Source of the DNA: Pseudarthrobacter sp. AL07
GTDB taxonomy: Bacteria > Actinomycetota > Actinomycetes > Actinomycetales > Micrococcaceae
DNA length: 64,000 nt
Assembly: GCF_029960665.1 (NCBI RefSeq)
Contig: NZ_JASBRB010000002.1
Location: 277,577-341,576 of the forward strand
Direction of reading: 5' to 3'
The notes beneath the pieces are model-generated. The model was not told the DNA's origin and made no database searches. It saw only the letters and a list, made by a program, of their open reading frames with translations. This document shows positions 53,564 to 62,493 of the stretch, piece by piece; position 1 is the stretch's first letter; the number at the start of each line of letters is the position of its first letter. A program made the position numbers and the translations under genes.

Positions 53564-54336
53564 AGCTCCGGGCGGCATTCAAGGAGATAGGGCACCACGT
53601 CACGGGCATTTCGGGCAGAGTCCGGATCCACCTCGGCATACAGGAGTTCGGCTCCCGGTCCCGCCGCGGCCAGCAGCGAGCCGTCCGGCCCGGCGATGAC
53701 GCTACCGCCCAGGAATTCACAGCCGTCCTCGATTCCGGAGTGGTTGGCATAGGCGATGGTCACCTGGCTTTCCAGGGCCCGGGCGCGGAGCAACACCTGA
53801 GGAACGGTCTCGAAGCCGTGCGCCAGGGCGGTGGGCACCAGGAGCAGCTCTGCCCCAGCCAGTGCCGCCGCCCTGACCGTTTCCGGAAATTCCACGTCGT
53901 AGCAAATCACCATCGACGTCCGGAATCCGTTGAAATCGACGACGGCGGGACGCGCCTCGGCGGGGCTGAACGCCGCGCGTTCGTCATCACCAAAGAGGTG
54001 CACCTTCGCGTAGGTGAGAAGCTCAGCACCCGAACCGTCCACCAGCGTGGAGGTGATGTGCCAGCTGCCCCCGTCCGTGACGGACGGCAGGCTGTAGACC
54101 AGTCCGATCCCGTGGCGGCGCGCGATCCCGGCCAGCGCCTCCCTGATGGCGGGCAGCCGGGAGGGCTCCAGTTCCGCGCGGAGCCGCAGCGGGGCGTAGC
54201 CCACGGGGAACAGTTCAGGCGTGACGAGGATTGCTGCGCCTGCCGCGGCGGCCGTCCGGGCCGCCGCATCCAGGGCAGCGCAGTTAGCATCGACGTCGAG
54301 TACGCGGGCGTTTGCCTGCATCAGGGCCAGCAGCAC
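53542..54336 (-). CDS. davA: carbon-nitrogen hydrolase family amidase, 5-aminovaleramidase (DavA)-like
   Basis: 264-residue nitrilase-superfamily amidase. The catalytic triad is Glu in LVTPELFPVGYAP, Lys in TYAKVHLFGDDERAAFSP and Cys in VICYDVEFPETVRAAALAGA; QVTIAYANHSG and GGSVIAGPDGS are the usual closing blocks. GTG 54336 with GAGGTGG upstream is chosen; the frame opens at 54435. Length and motif spacing match DavA, which hydrolyses the product of DavB to 5-aminovalerate. Nearby omega-amidases would look alike, so the davB neighbour is the main argument. Confidence 0.8.
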   Translation of the reverse strand: MLLALMQANARVLDVDANCAALDAAARTAAAAGAAILVTPELFPVGYAPLRLRAELEPSRLPAIREALAGIARRHGIGLVYSLPSVTDGGSWHITSTLVDGSGAELLTYAKVHLFGDDERAAFSPAEARPAVVDFNGFRTSMVICYDVEFPETVRAAALAGAELLLVPTALAHGFETVPQVLLRARALESQVTIAYANHSGIEDGCEFLGGSVIAGPDGSLLAAAGPGAELLYAEVDPDSARNARDVVPYLLECRPELYRSWGI

Positions 54337-54494
54337 CGTTACCACCTCACATGAGTCGGGACGGCCGCAGGAAGGATGCGTCCGCTTTGTCCAGCCTAAC
54401 CTCCGGCCGTGAACGACATCGGGGGCCAATTGCACCGGCCGAAGCCACAGCAGGGACGGATCGTCCTATCTTGTTGACTCATCCGGCAGGCATA

Positions 54495-54512
54495 TTGCGT
54501 TAACTTCTTGAC
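54495..54512 (+). promoter_or_regulatory. candidate ROK operator upstream of the ROK gene
   Basis: TTGCGTTAACTTCTTGAC lies 33 bp before the ROK start and shares 15 of 18 bases with the element upstream of gguA at 55756-55773. Each ends in a -35-like TTGAC, so a bound repressor would block both promoters. Confidence 0.5.
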
Positions 54513-54544
54513 TACAACGGTCAATGTAGGGCAGTCTTCTTTTC

Positions 54545-55735
54545 ATGTCCGCCACACCGCGCTCGACGAGGAGCAAGCCAAACAATCCGGGATCCCAGTC
54601 AGCCCTCCGGCAACTGAACCAGCAACGGATCATCGAGACCCTCATGAGCGGCCCGTCCACGCAGGCCGAGCTGGCGCGCCAGACCGGGCTGTCCACCGCA
54701 ACGGTGTCCAACATCGTCAAAATCATGCAGGATGCGGGCCTGGCGTCAACCGAACCGATCACCAGCTCCGGCCGGCGGGCGCTCAACGTGAGACTCAACA
54801 GCAACGGCGCGGTGGCAGTGGGTATCGACTTCGGCAGGCGGCATCTCCGTGTCGTCCTGGCGTCCCTGAGCTACCACGTGATCGCCGAAGAATCCGTCCT
54901 GCTCCCTTTGGGCCACCAGGCCGAGGAAGGCATCCAGGCGGCTGTTGCACTGCTGGATAAACTGCTCCAGCAAGGCGGCGTGGACCGGAGCCTGGTGGTA
55001 GGTGCCGGCGTCGGAATCCCGGGACCCATCGACCGCCGGACCGGCACCGTCGCACAGGGCGCCATCCTCCCGGAATGGGTGGGCATTAACATCCTCCAAC
55101 ATCTGGAGGACACCCTCAAAATCCCCATCTTTGTCGACAATGACGCCAATCTCGGCGCATGGTCGGAGGTCACGTGGGGGCCGCATACGGGGGTCAGCAA
55201 CCTGATGTTCCTCAAGATCGGCTCCGGCATTGGGGCCGGCCTGATCCTCAACGGTGCCCCCTACTACGGCACAGTGGGCATCACCGGGGAAATCGGCCAT
55301 GCCACCATTCATGAACAAGGCCTCGTGTGCCGCTGCGGCAACCGCGGTTGCCTGGAAACCATTGCCTCCACTACCACTATGATCGAGCTCCTCGGCCGCG
55401 GGGAAGACCCACCCCTCACGCCTGCGGACATCGTCCGGAAGGCCCTGGCGCGCGACTCCGCAACACTGCGCGTGGTGGACGATGCAGGCCTGGCAGTTGG
55501 GCGCGCCCTGGGCAATGTGGCGAACCTGATCAACCCTGAAGTCATCGTGGTGGGAGGCCCGCTCGCGGGCCTGGGTGAGCTGCTGCTCGCCCCCATTCGA
55601 CGGGGGCTGATCCGGCATGCGGTACCGGTGATCGGCGAGACTACCACACTGACGATGTCTTCCCTCGGGGACCGCGCGGAGGCTTTGGGAGCAGCCGCGC
55701 TGGTGTTCCAGTACGCCGGCATCCGGCGTACGTAG
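54545..55735 (+). CDS. ROK family transcriptional regulator
   Basis: 396 residues. An N-terminal winged helix (NQQRIIETLMSGPSTQAELA, RQTGLSTATVSNIVKIMQDA) precedes a ROK sugar-kinase-like domain: VGIDFGRRHLRVVLASL, GAGVGIPGPIDRRTG, FVDNDANLGAWSEVTWG, and zinc-type CRCGNRGCLETIAS. The XylR/NagC-like layout predicts sugar-responsive repression of the ABC importer just downstream. ATG 54545. Confidence 0.92.
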   Translation: MSATPRSTRSKPNNPGSQSALRQLNQQRIIETLMSGPSTQAELARQTGLSTATVSNIVKIMQDAGLASTEPITSSGRRALNVRLNSNGAVAVGIDFGRRHLRVVLASLSYHVIAEESVLLPLGHQAEEGIQAAVALLDKLLQQGGVDRSLVVGAGVGIPGPIDRRTGTVAQGAILPEWVGINILQHLEDTLKIPIFVDNDANLGAWSEVTWGPHTGVSNLMFLKIGSGIGAGLILNGAPYYGTVGITGEIGHATIHEQGLVCRCGNRGCLETIASTTTMIELLGRGEDPPLTPADIVRKALARDSATLRVVDDAGLAVGRALGNVANLINPEVIVVGGPLAGLGELLLAPIRRGLIRHAVPVIGETTTLTMSSLGDRAEALGAAALVFQYAGIRRT

Positions 55736-55755
55736 CCGTTTCGTTATCCCCGAAG

Positions 55756-55773
55756 TTGCGTTAAAGACTTGAC
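55756..55773 (+). promoter_or_regulatory. candidate ROK operator upstream of the sugar ABC operon
   Basis: TTGCGTTAAAGACTTGAC, 93 bp before gguA, pairs with the element at 54495-54512. It lies inside a wider GTTATC...GATAAC inverted arrangement (55743-55748 with 55773-55778 or so). Confidence 0.5.
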
Positions 55774-55865
55774 GATAACCGGTGTGATCCAGTTTACTTT
55801 TCCATCAGACCACCTTGCGCTTTGCTGGGCGGACAAAGAAGTCACCATGGGAGGCGTAAGGGCAT

Positions 55866-57422
55866 ATGACGTCCCACACCACACACAGCGATCCGATCAT
55901 TCTCGAGATGCGTTCCATCACCAAGGAATTCCCCGGAGTCAAGGCGCTCGACCGGGTCAGCCTCCGGGTCAAGGCCGGAGAAGTCCACGCCATCTGCGGC
56001 GAAAACGGCGCAGGCAAGTCGACCCTCATGAAGGTCCTCTCCGGCGTGTACCCCCACGGCACCTACAACGGCGACATCGTCTACCAGAACGAAGTCCAGC
56101 AATTCAAGGACATCAGGGCAAGCGAACACGCCGGAATTGCGATCATCCACCAGGAGCTCGCCCTGATCCCGGAGCTCTCCATCATGGAGAACATCTTCCT
56201 CGGCAACGAGCCCACCAAGCGTGGCGTCATCAATTGGGATGAGGCCCGCAGCCGCTCCATCGAGCTCTTGGCCCGCGTCGGGCTCCGCGAGAATCCGGAC
56301 ACCCCGATCAAAGAAATCGGCGTCGGTAAGCAGCAACTCGTGGAAATCGCGAAGGCGCTCAACAAGTCCGTGAAGATCCTGATCCTTGACGAGCCCACGG
56401 CGGCCCTGAACGAGTCCGACTCCCAGCACCTGCTGGACCTGATTCTGGGCCTGAAGGGCAAGGGGATCACCTCAATCATCATCTCGCACAAGCTCAACGA
56501 GATCGAACAGATCGCGGACTCCATCACCATCATCCGCGACGGCAAGACGATCGAGACCCTTGATGTCAAAGCCGACGGTGTCGACGAGGACAGGATCATT
56601 AAGGGCATGGTCGGCCGGACCCTGGAGTCACGCTTCCCGGAACATGAACCGAAAATCGGCGACGTGCTCTTCGAAGTCAAAAACTGGACCGTGGGCCATC
56701 CGCAGATCGAGGACCGCCTGGTCTGCAAGGGCTCGAACTTCCACGTCCGCAGCGGTGAGATCGTCGGTTTTGCCGGCCTGATGGGTGCCGGCCGGACCGA
56801 GCTTGCCAGGTCAATCTTCGGCCGGTCCTACGGACGTTTCATTTCCGGCCACCTCTACAAAGAGGGCAAGGAAATCACCCTGAAGAGCGTCCGGCAGGCC
56901 ATCGACGCCGGCCTGGGTTACGTCACCGAAGACCGGAAGTCGCTCGGGCTGAACCTGCTCGACGACATCAAGACCACGACCGTGTCCGCCAACCTGGAAA
57001 AGATCAGCAAGCGCTCGGTCGTCGATGACAACCAGGAATTTGCCGTTGCCGAGGATTACCGGAAGTCTCTGCGCACCAAGACTCCGTCTGTGGAGGAAGG
57101 CGTCGCGAAGCTCTCGGGCGGCAACCAGCAGAAGGTGGTGCTGGCGAAATGGATGTTCACCGATCCGGACCTGCTGATCCTTGACGAACCGACCCGGGGG
57201 ATCGACGTCGGCGCAAAGTACGAGATTTACGGCATCATCCAGCAGCTGGCGAACCAAGGAAAGGGCATCATTGTCATTTCCTCCGAGCTGCCGGAGCTGC
57301 TGGGCCTCTCGGACCGCATTTACACCATCTTTGAGGGCGCCATCACCGGTGTCCTCAACAAGGAGGAAGCCAGCCAGGAAAGCCTGATGAAACTGATGAC
57401 CTCCGCCCGCAAGGCCGCCTGA
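55866..57422 (+). CDS. gguA: multiple-monosaccharide ABC transporter ATP-binding protein (GguA/MmsA-like)
   Basis: 518 residues with two NBDs. NBD1 Walker [21 protein letters not shown], signature region [19 protein letters not shown], Walker [18 protein letters not shown]2 [20 protein letters not shown] (degenerate Walker A) and [34 protein letters not shown]. The [20 protein letters not shown] stretch is typical of the ChvE-linked ATPase. ATG 55866. First gene of a three-gene importer. Confidence 0.93.
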   Translation: MTSHTTHSDPIILEMRSITKEFPGVKALDRVSLRVKAGEVHAICGENGAGKSTLMKVLSGVYPHGTYNGDIVYQNEVQQFKDIRASEHAGIAIIHQELALIPELSIMENIFLGNEPTKRGVINWDEARSRSIELLARVGLRENPDTPIKEIGVGKQQLVEIAKALNKSVKILILDEPTAALNESDSQHLLDLILGLKGKGITSIIISHKLNEIEQIADSITIIRDGKTIETLDVKADGVDEDRIIKGMVGRTLESRFPEHEPKIGDVLFEVKNWTVGHPQIEDRLVCKGSNFHVRSGEIVGFAGLMGAGRTELARSIFGRSYGRFISGHLYKEGKEITLKSVRQAIDAGLGYVTEDRKSLGLNLLDDIKTTTVSANLEKISKRSVVDDNQEFAVAEDYRKSLRTKTPSVEEGVAKLSGGNQQKVVLAKWMFTDPDLLILDEPTRGIDVGAKYEIYGIIQQLANQGKGIIVISSELPELLGLSDRIYTIFEGAITGVLNKEEASQESLMKLMTSARKAA

Positions 57423-57467
57423 CTTTCTGGAACATTCCAGACCCTTCCAGACACAAGGACTGACACA

Positions 57468-58736
57468 ATGAACGCGTTAAAGAAGCTCTTTGGCGGCAAC
57501 ACCCGCCAATTCGGCATGATCTTTGCCCTCGTGGCACTGATCATCTTCTTCCAGGTGGCCACCGGCGGCAATACGCTCACCTCAGGCAACGTCATCAACC
57601 TCTTCAACGGCAACTCTTACATCCTGATCCTGGCCATCGGCATGGTGCTGGTGATCATCGCCGGACACATCGATCTGTCCGTCGGTTCCGTCGCCGCCGT
57701 CGTGGGCGTTTCCGTGGCCATGGCCATGCGGGACTGGGGAATTCCTTGGTACGCCGGTGTACTGCTGGGCCTGGCCCTGGGCGCGCTGATCGGGATGTGG
57801 CAAGGCTTCTGGACGGCCTACGTCGGGATCCCCGCCTTCATCGTGACGCTGGCAGGCATGCTGCTGTTCCGCGGCTTGAACCAGTTCATCGGCAAGTCCA
57901 ATACCATCCCGGTCCCCCGCGATTTCCAGTATCTGGGCTCCGGCTACCTCCCGGAGGTGGGGCCGGACACCGGCTTCAACAATCTCACTCTGTTGCTTGG
58001 CCTCGCCGGAGTTGCGTTCGTCATCTTCAGTGCCGTGCGCTCCCGCTCCCATGCCAAGGCCATCGGCGCCCACGTCCCCGAAGCCTGGGTCGTAATCACA
58101 AAGCTGGTCCTGGTGTGCGGCGCCATCCTTTTCGCCACGTACTTGTTCGCTACCGGCCGTCCCGGCACGTCGTTCCCCATCCCGGGGCTCATCCTGGCGC
58201 TCCTAGTGTTGATTTACGGTTTCGTCTCCTCCAAGACGATCGTCGGACGCCACGTCTATGCAGTCGGTGGCAACCGCCATGCGGCCGAATTGTCCGGCGT
58301 GCAGTCCAAGAAGATCAACTTCCTGGTCATGATGAACATGTCAGTCCTCGCCGGCCTTGCAGGCATGATCTTCGTTGGCCGCTCCACCGCTTCCGGGCCT
58401 TTCGACGGCGTCGGCTGGGAACTGGACGCCATCGCGGCAGTGTTCATCGGCGGCGCGGCAGTCACCGGCGGCGTCGGCACCGTGATCGGCTCGATAGTCG
58501 GTGGCCTGGTGATGGCCGTCCTGAACAACGGCCTGCAGTTGCTCGGCATCGGCGCCGACCTGACCCAGATCATCAAGGGCCTCGTCCTGCTGATCGCTGT
58601 GGCCTTCGATGTCTACAACAAGTCCCAGGGCAAGAAGTCCATCATCGGCCTGATGATGAAGAACTTCGGCCGGAACAACGAGATCAAGCCCGACGAGACG
58701 ACACGGACCAAAGACGTCATCCACCGCGAAGCCTGA
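57468..58736 (+). CDS. gguB: multiple-monosaccharide ABC transporter permease (GguB/MmsB-like)
   Basis: 422-residue membrane subunit with about ten hydrophobic segments. ILILAIGMVLVIIAGHIDLS and VGSVAAVVGVSVAMA form the conserved sugar-permease core; GFWTAYVGIPAFIVTLAGML, then GRHVYAVGGNRHAAELSGVQ and AAVFIGGAAVTGGVGTVIGS follow. The 30-residue cytoplasmic C-terminus is polar. ATG 57468, 45 bp after gguA. Confidence 0.93.
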   Translation: MNALKKLFGGNTRQFGMIFALVALIIFFQVATGGNTLTSGNVINLFNGNSYILILAIGMVLVIIAGHIDLSVGSVAAVVGVSVAMAMRDWGIPWYAGVLLGLALGALIGMWQGFWTAYVGIPAFIVTLAGMLLFRGLNQFIGKSNTIPVPRDFQYLGSGYLPEVGPDTGFNNLTLLLGLAGVAFVIFSAVRSRSHAKAIGAHVPEAWVVITKLVLVCGAILFATYLFATGRPGTSFPIPGLILALLVLIYGFVSSKTIVGRHVYAVGGNRHAAELSGVQSKKINFLVMMNMSVLAGLAGMIFVGRSTASGPFDGVGWELDAIAAVFIGGAAVTGGVGTVIGSIVGGLVMAVLNNGLQLLGIGADLTQIIKGLVLLIAVAFDVYNKSQGKKSIIGLMMKNFGRNNEIKPDETTRTKDVIHREA

Positions 58737-58787
58737 TCGGCTCCCCCACGTTTCCCCCCACACCATCTATAGAAAGAGAACCAAGCA

Positions 58788-59885
58788 ATGCAAATGATTG
58801 GTAAAGCAGGAAAGGTAGCGGCGATCGCCGCCATCGCAGCACTGGCGCTGACGGCCTGCGGCCGCACCGAACCCACCACCCCCGGCGGCGCCTCAGGCGC
58901 AGCAGGATTCCCGCAGGACTCCTCGATCGGCGTGGCGCTCCCGCAGAAAACCAGCGAAAACTGGGTCCTGGCGGAAAAACTGTTCAATGACGGACTCTCC
59001 AGTGCCGGCTTCAAGGCGGACGTGCAGTTCGCCAACGGTGGCGTATCTGAACAGCAGAACCAGATCAGTGCCATGATCACCAAGGGCGCCAAGGTCATCA
59101 TTGTCGGTGCCATCGACGGCGCCCAGCTGGGTACCCAGCTGCAGCAGGCCAAGGACTCCGGCGCCACGATCATTGCCTATGACCGGCTCTTGCTCAACAC
59201 CGCGAACGTGGACTACTACGTGGCCTACGACAACTTCAAGGTGGGTGTGCTGCAGGGCCAGGCGCTGCTGGACGGAATGAAGGCTAAAAAGCCCACGGGC
59301 CCGTACAACATCGAGCTCTTCGCCGGTTCCCCGGATGATGCCAACGCGAAGGTCTTCTTCGACGGTGCCATGAGCATCCTCAAGCCCAAGATCGACGACG
59401 GCACCCTCAAAGTGGTTTCGGGCCAGACAACCTTTGAACAGGCCGTCACCCAGGGCTGGAAGGCAGAGAACGCCCAGCGCCGCGCTGACACCCTGCTGAC
59501 GGGCAGCTACACCACCGCAAGCCTGGACGGCGTCCTGTCCCCGAACGACACCCTGGCCCGCGCAGTCCTGACCTCCGTCAAGGCCGCCGGCAAGCCGTTG
59601 CCGATCATCACCGGCCAGGACTCGGAAGTTGAATCCGTCAAGTCCATCCTTGCCGGCGAGCAGTACTCCACCATCAACAAGGACACCCGCAAGCTCGTTG
59701 AGCACGCGATCACCATGGTTAAGGACCTGCAGGCAGGCAAGACGCCTGAGGTCAACGACACCAAGTCCTACAACAACACGGTGAAGACCGTCCCTGCCTT
59801 CCTGCTGCCGCCGGTCATCGTGACCGCCGCCAACGTGAAGACGGCCTACGTGGACGATCCGGTACTTGGCCCGCTGACCAAGTAA
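58788..59885 (+). CDS. chvE: multiple-monosaccharide ABC transporter substrate-binding lipoprotein (ChvE-like)
   Basis: 365-residue lipoprotein with lipobox ALALTACGRTEP near residue 24. SIGVALPQKTSENWVLAEKL, FANGGVSEQQNQISAMITKG, IAYDRLLLNTANVDYYVAYD and ELFAGSPDDANAKVFFDGAM are ChvE-family blocks; ChvE members bind several aldoses such as glucose, galactose, xylose or arabinose. ATG 58788, with a second ATG two codons on. The operon ends at the hairpin 59928-59966. Confidence 0.93.
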   Translation: MQMIGKAGKVAAIAAIAALALTACGRTEPTTPGGASGAAGFPQDSSIGVALPQKTSENWVLAEKLFNDGLSSAGFKADVQFANGGVSEQQNQISAMITKGAKVIIVGAIDGAQLGTQLQQAKDSGATIIAYDRLLLNTANVDYYVAYDNFKVGVLQGQALLDGMKAKKPTGPYNIELFAGSPDDANAKVFFDGAMSILKPKIDDGTLKVVSGQTTFEQAVTQGWKAENAQRRADTLLTGSYTTASLDGVLSPNDTLARAVLTSVKAAGKPLPIITGQDSEVESVKSILAGEQYSTINKDTRKLVEHAITMVKDLQAGKTPEVNDTKSYNNTVKTVPAFLLPPVIVTAANVKTAYVDDPVLGPLTK

Positions 59886-59927
59886 CGCGGTAAGTAAAGC
59901 GGTCCACCGGTCACCACAGGAATACAT

Positions 59928-59966
59928 GGAATGCCCCGGCTCCCCCACAGGGAGCCGGGGCATTCC
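59928..59966 (+). terminator. terminator of the sugar ABC operon
   Basis: Perfect 17-bp stem 59928-59944 with 59950-59966 around a 5-nt loop, very GC-rich, 42 bp after the chvE stop; no T-run. Confidence 0.8.
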
Positions 59967-59973
59967 GCGTCCC

Positions 59974-60019
59974 AACGCTCTCTCACTTAATGCACGCTTT
60001 TCACTAACGCTCTCTCACT
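59974..60019. repeat. short direct repeat pair AACGCTCTCTCACT
   Basis: AACGCTCTCTCACT occurs at 59974-59987 and 60006-60019. The surrounding 200 bp (59886-60090) holds no gene I can support. The pair marks the left border of the decayed exporter remnants. Confidence 0.65.
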
Positions 60020-60090
60020 GCCCGGCGCCTTTCACAGCCCAAACACAGCTTCGGCCGTCTTCCTGCACAGGCCCGGCCGCGATGGTATGA

Positions 60091-60757
60091 GCAGATGCCG
60101 GCCTTCCCCCGGCCCAGGTCCTACCTGTACGCTCGCTTCCCATCACCGCAACCGGTATCGGCGCCGAAGTGGACAGCACGGGCAAGGCCCTGACCATCAC
60201 CGAAGGCACCGGGCTCGGCGACTACACGGCTGAATCCGCCAACGCCCTCCTGGGAACCACTCTGGCCGAGAAGAACAACCTGGCCGTCGGTTCCACGTTC
60301 ACCATCAACGACCAGACGTTCACCGTGGCCGGCCTGCTCGATTCCGGCACCACGTTCGGCAACAACACCCTGTACCTGACCCTCCCCACGGCCCAGACTG
60401 TAACGGAACTGCCGGGCGAGCTGTCATCGATGATCGTCACGGTGGACAGCATGGAAAACCTCCAAACCGCCAAGACCGCGCTTGAGTCTGCCCTTGGCAC
60501 CGACAAGGCCGACGTCACCCAGGGCCAGAACCTGGAGTCGGCCGTCAGCTCGCTCGGCAGCGTCAAGAACACCTCCTTCATCGCCTTCGTCGCAGCCCTG
60601 GGCACCGCTGGACTGATCATCCTGCTGATCCTGGTCATGCTGGTCCGCGAGCGCCGCCGGGATCGTAGCGGTGGTCGGCGTTGCCATCATCGGCACGCTG
60701 GTCCCTGCACTGCTCACGGCACGCATCCGTCCCATCGAAGTCCTGCGAGGAGAATAG
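60091..60757 (+). pseudogene. FtsX/MacB-like ABC exporter permease remnant
   Basis: Only the middle and the extreme end of a MacB-type permease are left. The extracytoplasmic core reads from about 60100 (LPITATGIGAEVDSTGKALT, then TTLAEKNNLAVGSTFTINDQ, TVAGLLDSGTTFG) to a membrane helix (AALGTAGLIILLILVMLVRE). After RERRR at about 60660 the text jumps, in another frame, to the last helix and the family's usual end (IVAVVGVAIIGTLVPALLTA, RIRPIEVLRGE, stop 60755-60757). The first helix and the loop with the third helix are missing. There is no proper start. It is followed at once by the remnant of its ATPase. Confidence 0.85.
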
Positions 60758-60759
60758 CC

Positions 60760-61193
60760 ATGATTGAAGTCAAGAACCTGGTCCGCACTTTAACGCCGGT
60801 GACCGCACCATCAAGCCGGTCAACGACGTCAGTTTTGTTCTGGAGCAGGGCACGCTGGCGTCCATTGTCGGCAAGAGCGGCAGCGGCAAGAGCACCCTGT
60901 TGTCCCTCCTGGGTGCGTTGGACAAACCGACCAGCGGAGACGTCGTCGTCAACGGCGTGAGCCTGGCCGGGATGCCGGACGAACCCAAGCTGATCCTCGC
61001 TGACGAGCCCACCGGCAACCTGGACGAGCAGACCGGTGACCACATCATCGAACTGCTCAGCTCGCTCAGGCGTGAGCACAACACCACCATCCTTGTGGTC
61101 ACGCACGACAAGGCGTTGGCCAACAAGACGGACCGCCGCTTCAGGCTCCAGCAGGGCAGGCTGACGGAAGAACCGGGGCGCGCCTTGGTCTGA
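60760..61193 (+). pseudogene. MacB/LolD-like ABC exporter ATPase remnant
   Basis: ATG 60760 opens MIEVKNLVRT, then a one-base loss near 60790 shifts the frame (RTF-NAGDRT is restored by adding a T). The second frame reads VNDVSFVLEQGTLASIVGKS with Walker A GKSGSGKSTLLSLLGALD, then VVNGVSLAGMPD jumps directly to EPKLILADEPTGNLDEQTGD (Walker B) and TTILVVTHDKALANKTDRRF. About 55-60 residues with the Q-loop and LSGGQ signature are absent, so it cannot work as an ATPase. Same decay pattern as the adjoining permease remnant. Confidence 0.87.
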
Positions 61194-61227
61194 CGCCCGG
61201 ACTGGTCTGAATGAGAGGATGGGCACC

Positions 61228-62298
61228 ATGAGCGCGCCCATTGCCACACCGTGGCTGTCCAGCCAGTCCGATCCGGATCCCCGGTCTGCCACCGGAAAAC
61301 GCCTACGGTGGGGCGTCATAGCCACCGGCGGGATCGCGCGCTCAGTCGCGCAGGACCTGGCACTGCTTTCTGACGCCGAGCTCTGCGCCGTCAGTTCCCG
61401 CTCACAGGGCACGGCGGAGAAATTCGCCATGGACTACGGTTTCGCCAAAGCGTACGGGGACGACGACGGCGTACCCGGCTACCAGCGGCTGCTCGCCGAT
61501 GAGTCGGTGGACGTCGTCTACGTCGCCACACCGCACGCCCAGCACCACGAGATTGTGCTCGCTGCGCTCAACGCGGGCAAGCACGTCCTGTGCGAAAAGG
61601 CGTTCACCATCAATGCCAGGGAAGCGAGTGAGCTCGTCGCGCTTGCCCGGGAACGGAAGCTCTTCCTCATGGAGGCGGTGTGGTCCCGCTTCCTCCCGGG
61701 CATGCAGCGGGCGTTCGAGATTGCCGCGTCCGGGGACCTCGGGGACGTGCACTGGGTGACCGCTGACCTGGGCTTTCCAGCGCCGTATTCCCCGACGTCC
61801 AGGCTGTGGGCCAGGCAGGACGGTGGCGGCGCCCTCCTGGACATCTCGGTCTACCCGCTGCTGTGGGCGGTGGGTACGCTGGGCTTCCCGCAGACGGTCA
61901 GTGCCACCGGCTTCATTAATGACGACGGCGTGGACGCCCAGAATGCTCTGACGCTCGGCTACAACCATGGGGCCCAGGCCCAGCTGACGTCCTCGCTCCT
62001 GGCCTACGGTCCGCGGACGGCCACCGTGGCGGGCAGCCTGGGCTACCTCCAGAGTGTGGGTTCAATCAACAATCCGCGGGAGCTGGTGATCGGCATCGGC
62101 CGGGAAGGGCTGCGCACGGAAACGTTCGACGTGGTTGGCATCGGCTATACCTACGAACTGCGCGAGGTGACCCGTTGCATCCAGCAGGGGCTCACGGAGA
62201 GTCCCGTTATGCCGTTGGAGGATTCCATCAAAACGATGCGGCTCTTTGACGGAGTGCGCGGGCAACTGGGCGTCAGCTACCCGAACGATGCCCACTGA
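61228..62298 (+). CDS. Gfo/Idh/MocA family oxidoreductase
   Basis: 356-residue NAD(P)-dependent dehydrogenase. Rossmann motif RWGVIATGGIARSVAQDLAL, then VSSRSQGTAEKFAMDYGFAK, VDVVYVATPHAQHHEIVLAA, catalytic Lys in HVLCEKAFTINAREASELV, and GALLDISVYPLLWAVGTLGF. Trans-dihydrodiol dehydrogenase or a sugar dehydrogenase are the closest functional guesses. ATG 61228 is chosen because GAGAGG sits about 9 nt upstream; the ATG at 61219 abuts it. Standing after the exporter remnants, it may belong functionally with the sugar importer. Confidence 0.88.
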   Translation: MSAPIATPWLSSQSDPDPRSATGKRLRWGVIATGGIARSVAQDLALLSDAELCAVSSRSQGTAEKFAMDYGFAKAYGDDDGVPGYQRLLADESVDVVYVATPHAQHHEIVLAALNAGKHVLCEKAFTINAREASELVALARERKLFLMEAVWSRFLPGMQRAFEIAASGDLGDVHWVTADLGFPAPYSPTSRLWARQDGGGALLDISVYPLLWAVGTLGFPQTVSATGFINDDGVDAQNALTLGYNHGAQAQLTSSLLAYGPRTATVAGSLGYLQSVGSINNPRELVIGIGREGLRTETFDVVGIGYTYELREVTRCIQQGLTESPVMPLEDSIKTMRLFDGVRGQLGVSYPNDAH

Positions 62299-62493
62299 AG
62301 TACCGGATTCTTCCCGCTTCAGGGCTGTGACTTCTTTTGTAAACATGTTTGACGCTCGCCAGTCTGTTATCGATGGGCGAGTGACAAATTAGTAAGTGTG
62401 CTGGTTTTATTTTGCCATTTTCCTAGACTTGCTCCACGCAGGAGTCTTACGCTTATCAAGGCGTAGGTCTTATCGGCACTGGGGGTGGTACGC
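62299..62493. promoter_or_regulatory. AT-richer intergenic region before the secreted protein pair
   Basis: 195 bp with lower GC than the surroundings (for example TTGTAAACATG and GGTTTTATTTTGCC). No terminator is obvious after the oxidoreductase gene. A ACGCTTATCAAGGCGT hairpin lies around 62450-62465. It likely carries the promoter of the next gene. Confidence 0.35.

Noticed and set aside
59886..60090. A small gene or mobile-element end in the gap after chvE
   Set aside because: Only a terminator hairpin and a 14-bp direct repeat pair are present; no transposase fragment, inverted ends or supported reading frame.
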